The notes below the pieces were generated by a model that saw nothing but the letters and a program-made list of their open reading frames with translations, was not told where the DNA came from and made no database searches. 37,441 bases of DNA from Branchiostoma floridae. Its lineage: Eukaryota; Chordata; Leptocardii; Amphioxiformes; Branchiostomatidae. The stretch covers positions 19,528,879-19,566,319 of the forward strand of contig NC_049988.1 in assembly GCF_000003815.2 (NCBI RefSeq), in the 5' to 3' direction. Positions 7,680 to 18,607 of the stretch are shown piece by piece (the first letter of the stretch is position 1; the number at the start of each line of letters is the position of its first letter). Both the position numbers and the translations under genes were made by a program.

Positions 7680-8932
7680 GTCCTTTGTAAAGTACAATGA
7701 CTACAAAGACAAGGCAAATATGTTCAGGAATATTCTCCAAGCAGAGATTGTTTTTGACATGTTTCATGCGTTTTTGTTGCGCTTTCTGCTTTGTCCCGGG
7801 CTCTAGTCATGAAGAAAACTTGACAAAGACGCCTAAAACATTTCGAAAAAACAGCTGAAACATAAGATGAAAGGATAAAATTTCGGATCATCTTATTTCC
7901 TCTGGACATAACATTATAGATGATAACAAAGTTCTTTATTCTCGAATCACGACCACGCGTTTTTCAGCAGCTAGCCGATTACGTTTCGATGCCCGTCTGG
8001 CATCAAGTTTGGCAGGCATCATTTCCTCTAGACAGACCATACACATCGATTGGATTTTGGGTAACCTTCATTTCATAAGGCCACACTGACTTATTTCTAT
8101 GGATGGCATCCGCGCGTATTGATCTTCGCCTGTTATCCACAAAAAAGTGGCCACATGTCACCAAAAAGCATCCGTGGTCAATCAGAATATTATGCTTACC
8201 AGAGGATCTGCGCTCCTAAGTAAGAGGGCACATGGTCAGGGGCCACAGTGCCCTTCATATCTCTTTAAAGTAGAATGCCAATAAAGCATGTTATTGTTTA
8301 CTAATATATATATCCGACTCTGAATGATAAAGTTCTCTCACATCTGCCATATTTCTTTATTTTTGTTTTCTTTAAACAAGGTTGTTTATTGTTTATTCGA
8401 AAGATCTCCATTAGTGGGTACAATTCAGACAATGCATCACTAGTCTTCCTGGAGTCATAAGACAAACAGTTTACATAAAACAACATTAACACATGTACAG
8501 TACATTGAGACTATTTACACATTAACATCACTTAAACTTAAAGATACACTTTTCCAGGCATGCCCTGTACATTATGTATTTAAAAAAATGTAAGCATCAA
8601 GTGCATGCATTCCGATGTCAAGAAAGATTGATCTGATATGACTACTTATATATACACGTTATCACAGGCTTGACCGCCCACATTAGGAGCAAGGCCCCAA
8701 ATCCGTGATGCTATTAGCCGCTCTATTATGATCCGTTATGACAACCGCGGTCTAATTTTAGCGGCTCGGCGGCGGCCTCGTGACCGTTGCTGGGTATCGG
8801 GCATGTGGAGGTCACCGTTAGCCTCGTCATCCATAGAGCTCAGAGATAGGAACTTCCCATCCGCGAAAATTGATAAAGGCTTACTTACCACGAGCCGTGG
8901 TTTAAGGCCAGGCGCAAATCAAATGATATTTA
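7680..8932. other. Intergenic, no supported gene
   Basis: No frame here resembles a known protein, and no clear repeat boundaries or RNA gene were recognised. Short open frames on both strands are at the level expected by chance for this base composition. Confidence 0.6.
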
Positions 8933-9071
8933 CGCGTTGGTGTGTTAAATGAACCTGAAACATCGTGGTGACTTTCATGATGAGACAACTTGACTGACCC
9001 GTTGGTGTTTTGGATGAACTCGAAACATCGTGCCGACTTTATTTCCTCGGATGAGACAACTTGAGTGACAA
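8933..9071 (+). repeat. Two-copy tandem repeat of about 70 bp
   Basis: CGTTGGTGTGTTAAATGAAC...GATGAGACAACTTGACTGAC is followed directly by a diverged copy with CGTTGGTGTTTTGGATGAAC...GATGAGACAACTTGAGTGAC. The second copy has a short internal insertion. Function unknown. Confidence 0.7.
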
Positions 9072-10204
9072 TATTGTGACAACGTTTCTGTGTGACGTAA
9101 CCAGTGCCGTTGAGTCAAGTGGTTTTTACACGTTCATGTGTTGGGATATCTGTGCAGACCAGATGCTTTTGTAAATTTTCCTGGATATAGTTCGACAGAT
9201 ATCATTTTAAAGAAGGATCTGTCGTCCTCTGTCCGAGTTACCAGGATTTGTTCTGACCCGGTCAGTGGAAATACTACATCGTTCTCGTGTACGTAGCAGA
9301 ACAAAAAAACCGCCCACACAAGCAACTAAGGTCTACTAAGTGACACAAGTAAGTCTCCTAACATCTATTCCCACTTCCCCGATTTTTGTCGGATTTATTG
9401 TCTTTTCACCATTTTCCAATATCTCCACCCGTAGTCCTAGAGTACTAGTATTCTTATACCAAACCGTATCGTCATGTCGCACACTTGACAATTTCTTTGA
9501 ATATAATTTTATTTTCGTGATCTGTCATCTGACAGTTTCTACCATTCTAACGAAAGATAAGCATTTGTATTCATATACTGTATCAACTGACGGCCATACA
9601 TAGACACATGATACAAAACTGTTATACACATGTATAACGCTTTGTATAAAACAATGCAATCTGTGTTCTGAACAAACTACACTTTCATTGCAGTCCCATG
9701 GCAAGGTAGGTCGTTTAAATCTTATCGTTTCTCTATTTGCTCAAATCCCCCCCCCCCTTAATGCTAATCAAACATCAAAATTAACAATCGAAAAGCAGTT
9801 TAGCATTATTTCATCTAATCATTTTCTTAACGCTGATCTATATGATTTATACAGTTACGAAGTACACAGTTACGTTTAATGTAAAACTTGGTTAAGTAAG
9901 TACTGTCATTTTGTTTTTTTAAATCTAATGTAGAAATCACAAAGAAGGCAAGGGCATCGAAAACATTAACCTCATGGTAACTACTATATTTCGTGCAAAC
10001 GTACGACCCATCGGCGTCGCCCGAACTAAATTAATCCAAACTTAGCTCCGTATCAGCACCATTGATGATAATCATCGCTTTTATTTCACGTTAATGGCGG
10101 TTGTGACGCACTACTAGCGTGAGAGGCTGACAGGAATATATATCTGTATCAACGCTAGTGTCGTCTTGGATACATTTATCTTGATTGTTTGTCGTCGACT
10201 CGAC
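9072..10204. other. Intergenic, no supported gene
   Basis: AT-rich sequence with a short C homopolymer near 9748. No exon, RNA gene or element with clear ends was recognised. Confidence 0.55.
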
Positions 10205-11052
10205 AGCAACATGCTTGTATGTCCGTATGAGAGAGAGAGAGGCACTACATGGAGTAACCTGTTTTGGGCATGGTGGCGTGTGAAAAGGTGAATAGGGGAA
10301 ATTACCTTAAATCGGGGCAAGTATGGAAATAAGGGGAAGGTTTATCATGTCACTGTGACCGTACGGGAGAGCTAGGCACAACGTGAAGTTACTTTTGGCG
10401 GATATGTTGAATTTCAAAAATTGCCGCAAGACTGAAAAGGGCCGTGTGAAAATGTGTATAGAGAAAAAAACCTTTAAATCAAAACAAGAAACAGAAGAAA
10501 AACTAGAAAGGCAACATTTTTGAAAAAATGCAGGATGTGGGCGAAGGGAAAAGAAAGGAAAAATCGCAAGAAAAGAAACAACTAGAATGACAACATTTTC
10601 GCGAAAATGCAGCAAGTCTTTCCCGTGGCCTTTTTTGAAGTTTAAGTCAAACTATCTTACACACAATAGTAATTGCCATTAGGTGCCCCGTATTCTCGGT
10701 TCACCCCTATTCTCGGCCTTTACCTGACGTCACGGGTTGTGCTGTGTAGCAATTATAAAGCTGAAATTCATGATCAGGTTCAGGTCCGGTACCGTACCGT
10801 AGCCTCCATTCCAAATTTGACTTAACGCCGCAGGCGACAGACATCGACGATACAGTATTTGGCTGCCGGTATGGTCCGAGGCGTTGACGAGCCCCCCTCC
10901 CCACATGGACCGTCCGACCGTTTAAACGCCGTCTTTTGAGGGCAATTAAAAAATAAATAAAAAGGCGTGTAAACTGAACGATGCTCTGTTTGCAAGATAA
11001 AATTGTTGTAAATATCAAAAAAGAAAAAAAAAAGGACAACTAAAAGAAAGTT

Positions 11053-11137
11053 GTTCCCGCCCGGAATCGAACCAGGGTTGACCTAGCGAAAAAAGCGCAA
11101 CCGTAACTGGTGCTTTAGCCATTCGGCCAAGCTTGCC
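11053..11137 (-). ncRNA. tRNA-like sequence (degenerate, class II type)
   Basis: On the minus strand, TGGCCGAATGGCTAAAGC resembles the D-arm/A-box of Ser/Leu tRNAs, GCGCTTTTTTCGC fits a long variable arm, and GGTTCGATTCC is a perfect B-box in a T-arm (CCTGG/CCGGG). The 5' and 3' acceptor strands (GCAAGCT and CGGGAAC) do not pair and the anticodon loop is not normal. It is best read as a tRNA pseudogene or tRNA-derived SINE head. A T-run about 30 nt downstream could act as a pol III terminator. Confidence 0.5.
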
Positions 11138-11359
11138 GTAACGTTATTGCCGGCATTTTAACAGGTACATGTATACAAATGCAATGCGTAGCTTGAACAC
11201 GTCCGTTCACTGTTTAATTTGCAAGATTCCAAGGTCCCATTTTCTTAAGCTAATGTTTTTCTGTGCAAATTTATCAATCTTGTTCATTCCGTGGCGGGCA
11301 ACTTCTTCCTTGAGCGCCTGTTTGGTCGAATGCATGGCCGATTTACTGCCGCGTCTCAG

Positions 11360-11640
11360 CTGCTATTATAAAACTGGATGCCGAATGACATTTTGTGTTC
11401 TCTGCGTTGATAGGTCCAGCTCTGACGTACACCCGAGACAGTCTGAATTTAGGCCAATCAAAAAGCTTGGAACGCGGAGTATTTGCTAACAGCTTCCATT
11501 TTTCTGAGTTTTGATTGGCTATTATCAAAATGGATGCCGATTGTGTCCTGCGCGTTGATAGGTTCACCTCTGACGTACAACCGAGAAAGTGCGACTTTAG
11601 GCCAATCAAAAAGCTTGAAACATGGAGTACATGGAGGCTT
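11360..11640 (+). repeat. Two-copy tandem repeat of about 156 bp
   Basis: GCTATTATAAAACTGGATGCC (start 11362) and GCTATTATCAAAATGGATGCC (start 11518) begin two units that share GCGTTGATAGG, TCTGACGTACA and AGGCCAATCAAAAAGCTTG. It lies between the two clusters of the roughly 165-bp repeat family. Confidence 0.75.
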
Positions 11641-12606
11641 CCATTTGTTTCTGATTTCCGGTGAAATACTTGTAAGAAAACTATATGTGTGGCTTCGCCC
11701 ACATAAATATTCATCATGTCACTGTGACCGTATGAGAGAGCTAGGCACAACTGTGAGTTTATTTTGGTGGATCTGTTGAATTTCAAAAATTGGAGCAAGA
11801 CTGAAAAGGGACGTGTGAAAAGTTGAATAGAGAAAACGACCTTTAGTAAATCAGAACAAGAACACAAGAAAAGAAAATATTTATCATGTCACTGTGACCG
11901 TATGAGAGAGCTAGGCACATCTTGAAGTTACTTTTGGTGGATATGTTGAACTTCAAAAATTAGGGCAACACTCAAATGGGGTGTGTGAAAAGTTGAATAG
12001 AGAAAAGAATCTTTGAATCAAAACAGGCTCGAAATATATTTATCATGTTACTATGTATGAGAGAGCTAGACACAACATAAAAATTCCTTTTGGGGGGAAT
12101 TTTGCTGTTGCATTGGATTTCTGGGGAAGCCAGAAAAGAGGACTGTGAACTGTTTAATGTAAAGGACATGCTCTATATTAAAGTTAAGACAAGAATGGAA
12201 GGAAAGAAAAGATAAATTTTACGTTCAAGATTGCTCCAGTGCAGAAAAACATTTTTTTTAAATTTTATTCATGCTACAACTTCTTGGAGAATATATCCAC
12301 AACAAGAGAAGTCAGCCTGGAGTTGAGACTTTATTTTTGTACGGTTTGGACTTCGCGGGTAACCTTGGGAATCCCCATGTCTATTTTAGAGCCCAAAACA
12401 ACAGCTGAGCATCTGTGCCTGTACTTTAAACAAGACATTGACCTAGATCCTAGGCGACTTGTCACGGACACAGGCCTACTCATCAGTACCCGGTATGTGA
12501 TGAATTTGACTTGGAACCGCAATACAAAACCAAAGCTCTGTGTGAAACATTAGCAAGGTTACCCACAAGATCAATGCCAAGCGTTTCCAACGTCTGTTAA
12601 TATCAT

Positions 12607-12796
12607 TGTGTGTGTGTGTGTGTTTGTGTGTCTGTCTGTCTCTGTCTCTTTGTGTGCCCGCGCGCGTGTGTGTTTGTGTGTCTCTCTCTGTCTCTCTGTG
12701 TACGCGTCTGTGTGTGTGTGTGTTTGTCTGCCTCTGCCTCCGTGTGTGCGCGTCTGTGTGTGTATGTGTGCGCGTGTGTGTGTGTGTTTGTGTTTC
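12607..12796. repeat. TG/TC-rich microsatellite
   Basis: About 190 bp dominated by GT dinucleotides with CT and CG interruptions. All apparent reading frames here (Cys/Val-rich or Thr/His-rich) are artefacts of the simple repeat. Confidence 0.9.
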
Positions 12797-12799
12797 CTG

Positions 12800-13560
12800 A
12801 TATTCGAGGTCAGCATAACCCTACAATATTTGGACGGATTGCACTGATACTTGGATTTTGGTATTTGGATAGGCGTTGGGAACACGGAGGTCAATTTCTA
12901 TTTGGGGCCCCTGGTGTGTGACTTTGGTACTGCAGCATGAACTTGCGGATTTTGTATCTTTCGCTTGGACATGCCATGGCTATAAATTTTGTGGTGTGGG
13001 TTGGTTCCCTAGCAGCTTGCCTTGGAACTGCAGGGCCGTTTCTGTAAGAAAATATTTCAAGGAAGATAATTAAGAAAATAAACGACAAATTTCCATGATG
13101 TTGGTTATACACGTAGTATAGACAAAAAATGTTACAAGTGGAGATGCACATTTGCATGGTTTGTGAGGATAATGTGTAATCATATAGTGTTTTCAATAAT
13201 CATAGTACTTTTCATCAGAGATATGAGGTCTCCGAACGAGTTGTACAAACATCAATATTACATTTTTACAAATAACACAAATCAAGGAAAATAATTGATG
13301 ATAAACTGTATTAACCATCAATCTTAACTAAGGTACATCGATTTATGATTTCAGGTAAAAGATTGCGAAAAACATCATTAAAATGTCAAAAATTAAGATA
13401 TGAAGAGTGTCAGAAAAAATCTGTTTACGGGTCTGGGTTGATTATGACGATCTATTTATAACAATGGTTTTAAAATCTAACCATTCTGTTATGCAATGTA
13501 CAATAAATCATGTTATACTAGTAGATAGAAAATTAACAAATAGATATTACGATGTCCACG
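12800..13560. other. Intergenic, no supported gene
   Basis: AT-rich sequence without recognisable exons, RNA genes or element ends. Confidence 0.5.
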
Positions 13561-13589
13561 CGTTCCTAGTATAGACAGGATATTGTTGA

Positions 13590-13730
13590 CATTACGTCAT
13601 AGTCATTCCCCTGACGTAAGATGGGCGGAAATAGCATTGAAATTGAAAGGGACATGCCAGATTTGAACTTGATATTTGACCTACAAAATCAAGGTCATAA
13701 TGGCGGGCCCAGGGGGAAACTTAAGGTCAG
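13590..13730 (+). promoter_or_regulatory. Possible upstream promoter or first exon
   Basis: A short CpG-containing patch has TTACGTCA- and TGACGTAA-like CRE motifs, GGGCGG, and an ATGGCGG initiator-type (YY1-like) motif, then ATGGCGGGCCCAGG...TTAAG|GTCAGT, which reads MAGPGGNLR before a candidate donor. Splicing to the IP6K exon at 18460 would meet a stop after a few codons, so it would be an upstream ORF rather than an IP6K N-terminus. No further exon was found. Speculative. Confidence 0.25.
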
Positions 13731-13992
13731 TACATTCTATTTCTCTCTCTGAAACTATTAAACTGATTATGTTCACTAACTAAGACAATGGTTCCAAACC
13801 AATCCTCTTTTTTTTCTAGTGGACAGTGACTTATTCTCATTCTGCATGTGGACCACATAGAAATTTTTATGGTGGCTTAGATTATTTACCATTTGTATAA
13901 ACTAACCATGTCCATAGCGGATATCGTAGCCTGTCGATAATGAGTTTTAATATAAGTGGTCACAAAAACATATATATGCATGTTTGCCTTCA

Positions 13993-14069
13993 TCCTCCTA
14001 CGCACGGTCCCCAACGGCTAGCTAACTTGGGAGTTTTGACACGACTGTGGTCCCTCTGCGTAGGAGAAT
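13993..14069. mobile_element. Small TIR element (CTCCTACGCA ends)
   Basis: CTCCTACGCACGGTCCCC on the left and GGTCCCTCTGCGTAGGAG on the right form short inverted ends around a roughly 40-bp core. No clean target duplication was found. Confidence 0.55.
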
Positions 14070-14566
14070 AGTTGACTATAGTTTTATATTGTATCGGATT
14101 TACATCCCCATCTACTTCAACTAATGGAGCAGCCCACGCAGAAATATTTTCTTTTTTTTTGCTCTAAAAAGATTTTAAAAACAAAACATCACCGGACCGG
14201 CATGTGATTACGTACTAACAGACAGGTAAAGAAAAAAAATCGATACAGTAATGGTGCCGTGATACGTGTGATCCAGGTGCGTACGTGGTTTACGTGGTTT
14301 ACGTTTTTCACGCTTGTAATCTGCTTAGCACATAGCCGTATCGTATAACATTAATGTTTATAACGTTTGTTCTAGTTTTACCATACATAAAGTTAATGGT
14401 TCTAATATAGAATAGTTATACTTAATGGTAGGTTACGTGAGCTACGTTTATCTTGTCTGTGGCTTGCGAAATTCCTACCACCCTTTTTATGAAGACGGCG
14501 AATCTTTTGTATACACGCAGTGCACGTCTAACCTGTCTGCCACTTTACGATATATGTACGTAACAC

Positions 14567-14684
14567 AGCCTGGGTACCATCATATATCTACCGGAACTCC
14601 TTCACTCGCTGCACTAAAATATATAAATCTCAGGGTAACGATTACAATGAGCCCCGGTAGAAATACGATCATGGTACCCAGGCT
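14567..14684. mobile_element. 118-bp MITE with AGCCTGGGTACCAT ends
   Basis: The left end AGCCTGGGTACCATCATAT and the right end (complement AGCCTGGGTACCATGATCG) match over 14 bp and again at CTACCGG further in. It is compact and non-coding. An open frame at 14425-14820 reads through it and is therefore not a gene. Confidence 0.75.
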
Positions 14685-14949
14685 ACATCATAACATCGGC
14701 CATGGCAAAAAAACTGCGCGAATTCTACATTGCTTCCAACAAGATCCGATAACCCAGTCAGCATTTTTGCTACATATTTTATTCCTTCTTGGTGTAGAGG
14801 TAATGTTAAAAAAATTGTGAAACGGATAAATCACTGTCTTCTTCTTAAGGCAACGTGTACATTTCCCTGAGGCACCTTTTACAGAAATCTCAAAGCAGAT
14901 GTTTGGTAGAAAGATCGTATTCTCTTACTTTCCAAATGTATCTGTGTAC

Positions 14950-15090
14950 TGTGTCCAGAAAGTCAACCAAAATGAAAGAAGGAAGGAAGGATAGAAATAG
15001 AAAAGAGAGAAAGGAGATGAATATTGAGTGATAAAGGAATGAAGGAAAGAGGGAATGGGAAGAAAAGAAGTGAGGACGGCAGGAAGGAAG
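14950..15090. repeat. Purine-rich low-complexity tract
   Basis: GAAGGAAGGAAGGA-type sequence with AGAGAGAAAGGAG. Frames crossing it are compositional artefacts. Confidence 0.7.
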
Positions 15091-15099
15091 AAATAGTAC

Positions 15100-15943
15100 G
15101 CTACGACGTCCATCCCAACATCTGCTTGGATTTTGCCGGTACAGTTTTGTACAGTGTTATAAAGGACCGGACATTGTTGCCAGTGGAAAAACACCAGCGA
15201 CACCTGACACCATGTTTACGCCATCTTGTTTTTCCTTGACATTGTGCAGCCCGGAGCTTTTGTTGCACCAAAGTGCTGAAGGCTGTCATTTTAAGGGTTA
15301 TTTAAGGTGGTGTGGTTAGAGTTATTCTAACTTTAGAGGGACGCCTCGGTACAATTCAAACACATGCACATGTTGAGTGCGTTTGAAAATGTTGCTCTAG
15401 TGTGGACAAACAAACAAAGGAAGGTTGAAATTGCGCTATATGACTTCCCTCAGTAGGTGTCAATGAACTCCACTGAAAGACCGATCGAATGTTTGCTGAT
15501 TACGTTTAATTGCAATCTATTGGGGGTCGACCAGAAAGTGTGTTAGGGAGATAGCTTCTATAACTACTTGTTCGTACCAATACCTGTCACAATGCAAGGA
15601 AAATGTTTCAATTGGAGGTAAAAACATGACATGTTTCAAAGCAATTGCTTGTGCCTAAAGATCCCGTGTCCTCATCCCACCCCTTGTAATGTTTCGCGCT
15701 CGGTCCCTTTAAACTCACAATAACACACAGCTTAGCATTGTACAACAACAAACGTATGGTGTTTACTAGGTCGAAGTCTGTAGAAGGTGACGCATAACCT
15801 TTCCGTGAGGAACTTAGTGAGGAACTCAGCAAGAGTAAGAAGCCTCATAAACAAACTTAAGGTAACTTACGGGTAAGGCACTCGTCCTCTGTCTTATTGA
15901 GGTATAAGGGGTTTTGTACTGACTAGTCTTGCAATGTGGCTTT
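15100..15943. other. Intergenic, no supported gene
   Basis: No convincing exon or element. A short hairpin, GTTAGA/TCTAAC, occurs near 15317. Confidence 0.5.
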
Positions 15944-15950
15944 ATAATAC

Positions 15951-15984
15951 CAAGGAGGTTATATCACATGATATAACCTCCTTG
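15951..15984. mobile_element. 34-bp perfect palindrome flanked by 7-bp direct repeats
   Basis: CAAGGAGGTTATATC and its exact complement GATATAACCTCCTTG are separated by only ACAT. The 7-bp sequence ATAATAC lies immediately on both sides (15944-15950 and 15985-15991). This is what two abutting transposon ends would leave after insertion, i.e. a minimal fold-back unit. Confidence 0.75.
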
Positions 15985-16143
15985 ATAATACTAATAGAGC
16001 TTGCTAAGGCATGGTGTTTTCAACCAAGCACATCGCGAGATCCCGAGACTCAGTCTCAAAGTGCGCTGGGTTCTCTATTGGCGTACTGGTACAGGTGTAT
16101 CACGTAGTTCACGTACGCTAGTTTATAACATTTTAAGTACAAT

Positions 16144-16156
16144 GGGGGGGGGGGGG
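16144..16156. repeat. G13 homopolymer
   Basis: Thirteen consecutive G residues; length is likely to vary or be misread. Confidence 0.9.
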
Positions 16157-16369
16157 ATAAGCCGTGAAGACGTTATTAGATATGATTCTATGTATGTCAC
16201 TATGTGTATTCGTAAAGTAGAGTAAGCACTAATAGTTAATATTGCATGCTATCGAATTCCTGCTGCATTGAACACAATACGTGAAAGAGATAATCACGTG
16301 AAGTAAGTAATACACATTTAGAAATAAAGCCATATAAGCTTTACATGATTTAGATTTGACTTAGTTACT

Positions 16370-16396
16370 CATAACATAACATAACATAACATAACA
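16370..16396. repeat. ATAAC microsatellite
   Basis: About five tandem ATAAC units. Confidence 0.85.
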
Positions 16397-16599
16397 ATAA
16401 GAATTTTGAAAATTTTCAAATCGGGATATAATTAAAATTGCATTGTCTCTCTTAATCTTCATGTACATTATATTATCAATATTGTTATTAATTAGAAGGT
16501 ATTTCTTATTTGTCACGTTTTTTTTTCTGACACATGGTATGGGGTTGTGTAAGCAAACCTGGGCAGTTTAATAGAAATCGGAAGGACTTTCCCTCCTTA

Positions 16600-16940
16600 C
16601 CTCTGCTCGGAGATTTCCCTTTCGTTCTCGTCTGTGATTGGTTGTCAGGGCTTCTGTCAAGTGATCAACGTAGTATTGCGTCATTCTTTCACGTGATCAC
16701 TTTCAAATTCTTACCACGTTCTGTAGTGACTTACCCTGTCCCCTGGTGATCTTGTAACGACGGGGAATAGCGCGCCGAGGACTGTGGTTGTTCGAACATG
16801 TCGTCTACTGGGGTAAGCTGAGTGATGACGTTTCACAGAAAAATTCATTTCAAAAAGCAGACGATCGGCCAGGCGAAGAGGGAGGGGGGAATCGCCCTTT
16901 CGTCTTTAAATACAGCAAAAAACACGGCGTATTCAATCTA
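16600..16940 (+). promoter_or_regulatory. Candidate IP6K promoter
   Basis: This is the most CpG-rich stretch upstream of IP6K. It contains an inverted CCAAT box (ATTGG, 16637-16641), an E-box CACGTG (16690-16695), GCGCGCC near 16770, a CRE-like TGACGTTT near 16826 and a TATA-like TTTAAATA at 16905-16912. A donor-like TCTGAG|GTAAAG follows at 16987. The arrangement fits a promoter with a short non-coding first exon; no transcript evidence is available. Confidence 0.4.
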
Positions 16941-16987
16941 CGTACCGACCACAACGCAAGAACACGACTCCGTCAAGTATTTCTGAG
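16940..16987 (+). other. Possible non-coding first exon of IP6K
   Basis: It spans from about 30 bp after the TATA-like motif to the donor CTGAG|GTAAAG. The next acceptor in the same direction is the strong one at 18459, preceded by a perfect TACTAAC branch-point sequence. The 5' boundary is a guess. Confidence 0.3.
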
Positions 16988-18289
16988 GTAAAGTTTCAAG
17001 ATCTGTTGATTTTTTTAGGCGAAACGAAGACATAGAGCGAGTGATCTAGCAGGGAAGCGATCGGAAAATTCCGCTATCTTTCATTTCTTTGGCCTGTCGG
17101 ATACCTGGTATTGATCAGGATAGCTGGAGTTGATTTTCGGACGAACTGAAGCTTTGACTGTCTGTGTAGACTTAGGAAGGCTTTCCTCACATAATGGGTA
17201 CCTTTAGAGGCAAAGAAAGACAGTCGACGTCGCGAGAGGTCCGCTTTTGTTTTCTATAATTTCCTTCACAAAATATTTAGATTTAGAAAGTCCTGTCTCT
17301 TGTGTAAGCAATTCCCGATGGGACTTTGTTTTGGTTCATCTACAGGTAAAGATGTTCCCCTAAAACCAACCTAGAGTTGTTGATAAAACGGACAGTGTAA
17401 TCTTGAGAGTAACACAGGCCTTGGCTCTAGAATGAAAATTTCTTCGACAGGACCCCTTGACTTGAGTTAGAGTTCGGGGTAGGGGGTGATGGTTGCAAAT
17501 TTGGGTGATGTCTGACATGTTATTTGTCTATCTACTATTTTTTCAGTGGCCTGTAGACACTGGTTGAAACTAGCTATAGCTAGCTAATGCGACTTAGTCC
17601 AAAAATGTAGACACTGTGTTCAAACTTCAATTCAAATACTGTAAATCACAGTGATTTGATCTTTGAGGTAGGAAGAAATGGCCGGTTCATGGTGGTCTTA
17701 TTACTCTTAACGATGGTAAATTGTGCCATAGCCACACTGTGAAGTAATCATGGAAACAAGTTGAAGCCGGTTGAAACCATCACCATGAAAAGCACGAAGA
17801 GAAAACAGTTGAGAAAAATTCAACAACTACGATATATCATACGATTCATAGCCACTTTCTGTCTTTCTGCACTCGAGAATAAATCTCAATTGTAATATGT
17901 ACACCTGTATGTTCCATGTCCTACATCTAGACACTATCATATGAAAAACATAAAAATTACACCTCCGTAAATTTTCAGTTTTAACGGTTCATGTGTTCTA
18001 GAATGTGGGTTGGATAATGGATTCTTTTATTTTGTAACAAATGAATGATGTTTATTGGGATATAAGCGATTATCTGTTATGAATGAAAGGATTGTGACAT
18101 CCCAGTTTTGTTATTTGATTACGTGAAACCCTTTCAGTGTGAACAGTATCAACAATATATAAATTTTTAGAATTAAAATTCAAGCACTCGGTAAAATGAT
18201 TTCATGTGTTACGCACTTATTTTAAGAGAGTTATATTTTATAATGTGACTGGCAAAAAAGACAAAAGGGTGGTGACAGTCTTTCATAAG

Positions 18290-18365
18290 TTGCCTGGAAT
18301 CCAGTCTCCGGCTACTCGCGACCTTCGGGAGCGGAACAAAGCTAACAAGACTGGATTCCAGGCTA
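18290..18365. mobile_element. 76-bp MITE with 9-bp target duplication
   Basis: GCCTGGAATCCAGTCT and AGACTGGATTCCAGGC form perfect 16-bp ends around a GC-rich core. TTTCATAAG is repeated directly at 18281-18289 and 18366-18374. It lies about 95 bp upstream of the IP6K exon acceptor. A 9-bp duplication would suit a Mutator-like source; this is inference. Confidence 0.85.
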
Positions 18366-18459
18366 TTTCATAAGGCCCAGTACTAGTATCTGTTATGCAT
18401 ACAAAATTTTACATACAAACAGTGGATACTAACCTATATCATATGTTTTTTTGCTACAG

Positions 18460-18607
18460 GTGTGAGGCAGTCAGTAACTGAAAGTTGTGATCAGCTGACA
18501 TCGCCCCTGTGAGAAACCGGTTGTTCCGGTCGCCATTTACAGCAAGTCTCTGGCTTAGAGTGCCGTCTCGCTCACTTTTCTGTCAGCGTTGGTCTTCGCA
18601 GACCTCA
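18460..18607 (+). other. IP6K: IP6K 5' UTR part of the first coding exon
   Basis: The acceptor TTTTTTTGCTACAG ends at 18459, with a consensus branch point TACTAAC about 30 bp upstream. In-frame stops (TGA at 18479 and 18488) precede the first ATG at 18608, and no upstream ATG is present, which fixes the start. Confidence 0.7.

Larger units (their letters stand above)
10205..12150 (+). repeat. Dispersed and tandem repeat family of about 165 bp, at least five copies
   Basis: The unit starts ATCATGTCACTGTGACCGTA and continues GAGAGAGCTAGGCACAAC, TTTTGGTGGATATGTTGAA, then GAAAAGGG and GTGTGAAAA. Copies begin near 10343, 11711, 11882 and 12041, with a diverged one near 10220. The last three are head-to-tail at 160-170 bp; the first two are separated from them by about 1.2 kb of other sequence. 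A purine-rich sub-repeat (CAACATTTTnGnnAAAATGCAG) occurs twice at 10517-10620. Confidence 0.7.

Noticed and set aside
11053-11137. Functional tRNA gene
   Set aside because: The acceptor strands do not pair and the anticodon loop lacks the expected T at position 33.
11343-11867. Longest open frame of the intergenic region (174 codons, minus strand)
   Set aside because: It reads through two tandem-repeat families in antisense. No recognisable domain, and the repeated sequence explains the open length.
12608-12921. Cys/Val-rich open frames
   Set aside because: Translation of a TG/TC microsatellite; three frames are open for the same reason.
14425-14820. 131-codon open frame on the plus strand
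   Set aside because: It spans the 118-bp MITE at 14567-14684 and has no family resemblance or splice context.
15951-15984. Palindrome as a bacterial-type terminator or microRNA precursor
   Set aside because: The context is eukaryotic, arms are too short (15 bp) and the loop too small for a microRNA precursor, and the flanking direct repeats point to insertion.
18509-18607. N-terminal extension of IP6K from a GTG at 18509
   Set aside because: GTG is not a usual eukaryotic start, in-frame stops precede it, and the first ATG (18608) gives the expected length and Met-Cys start.
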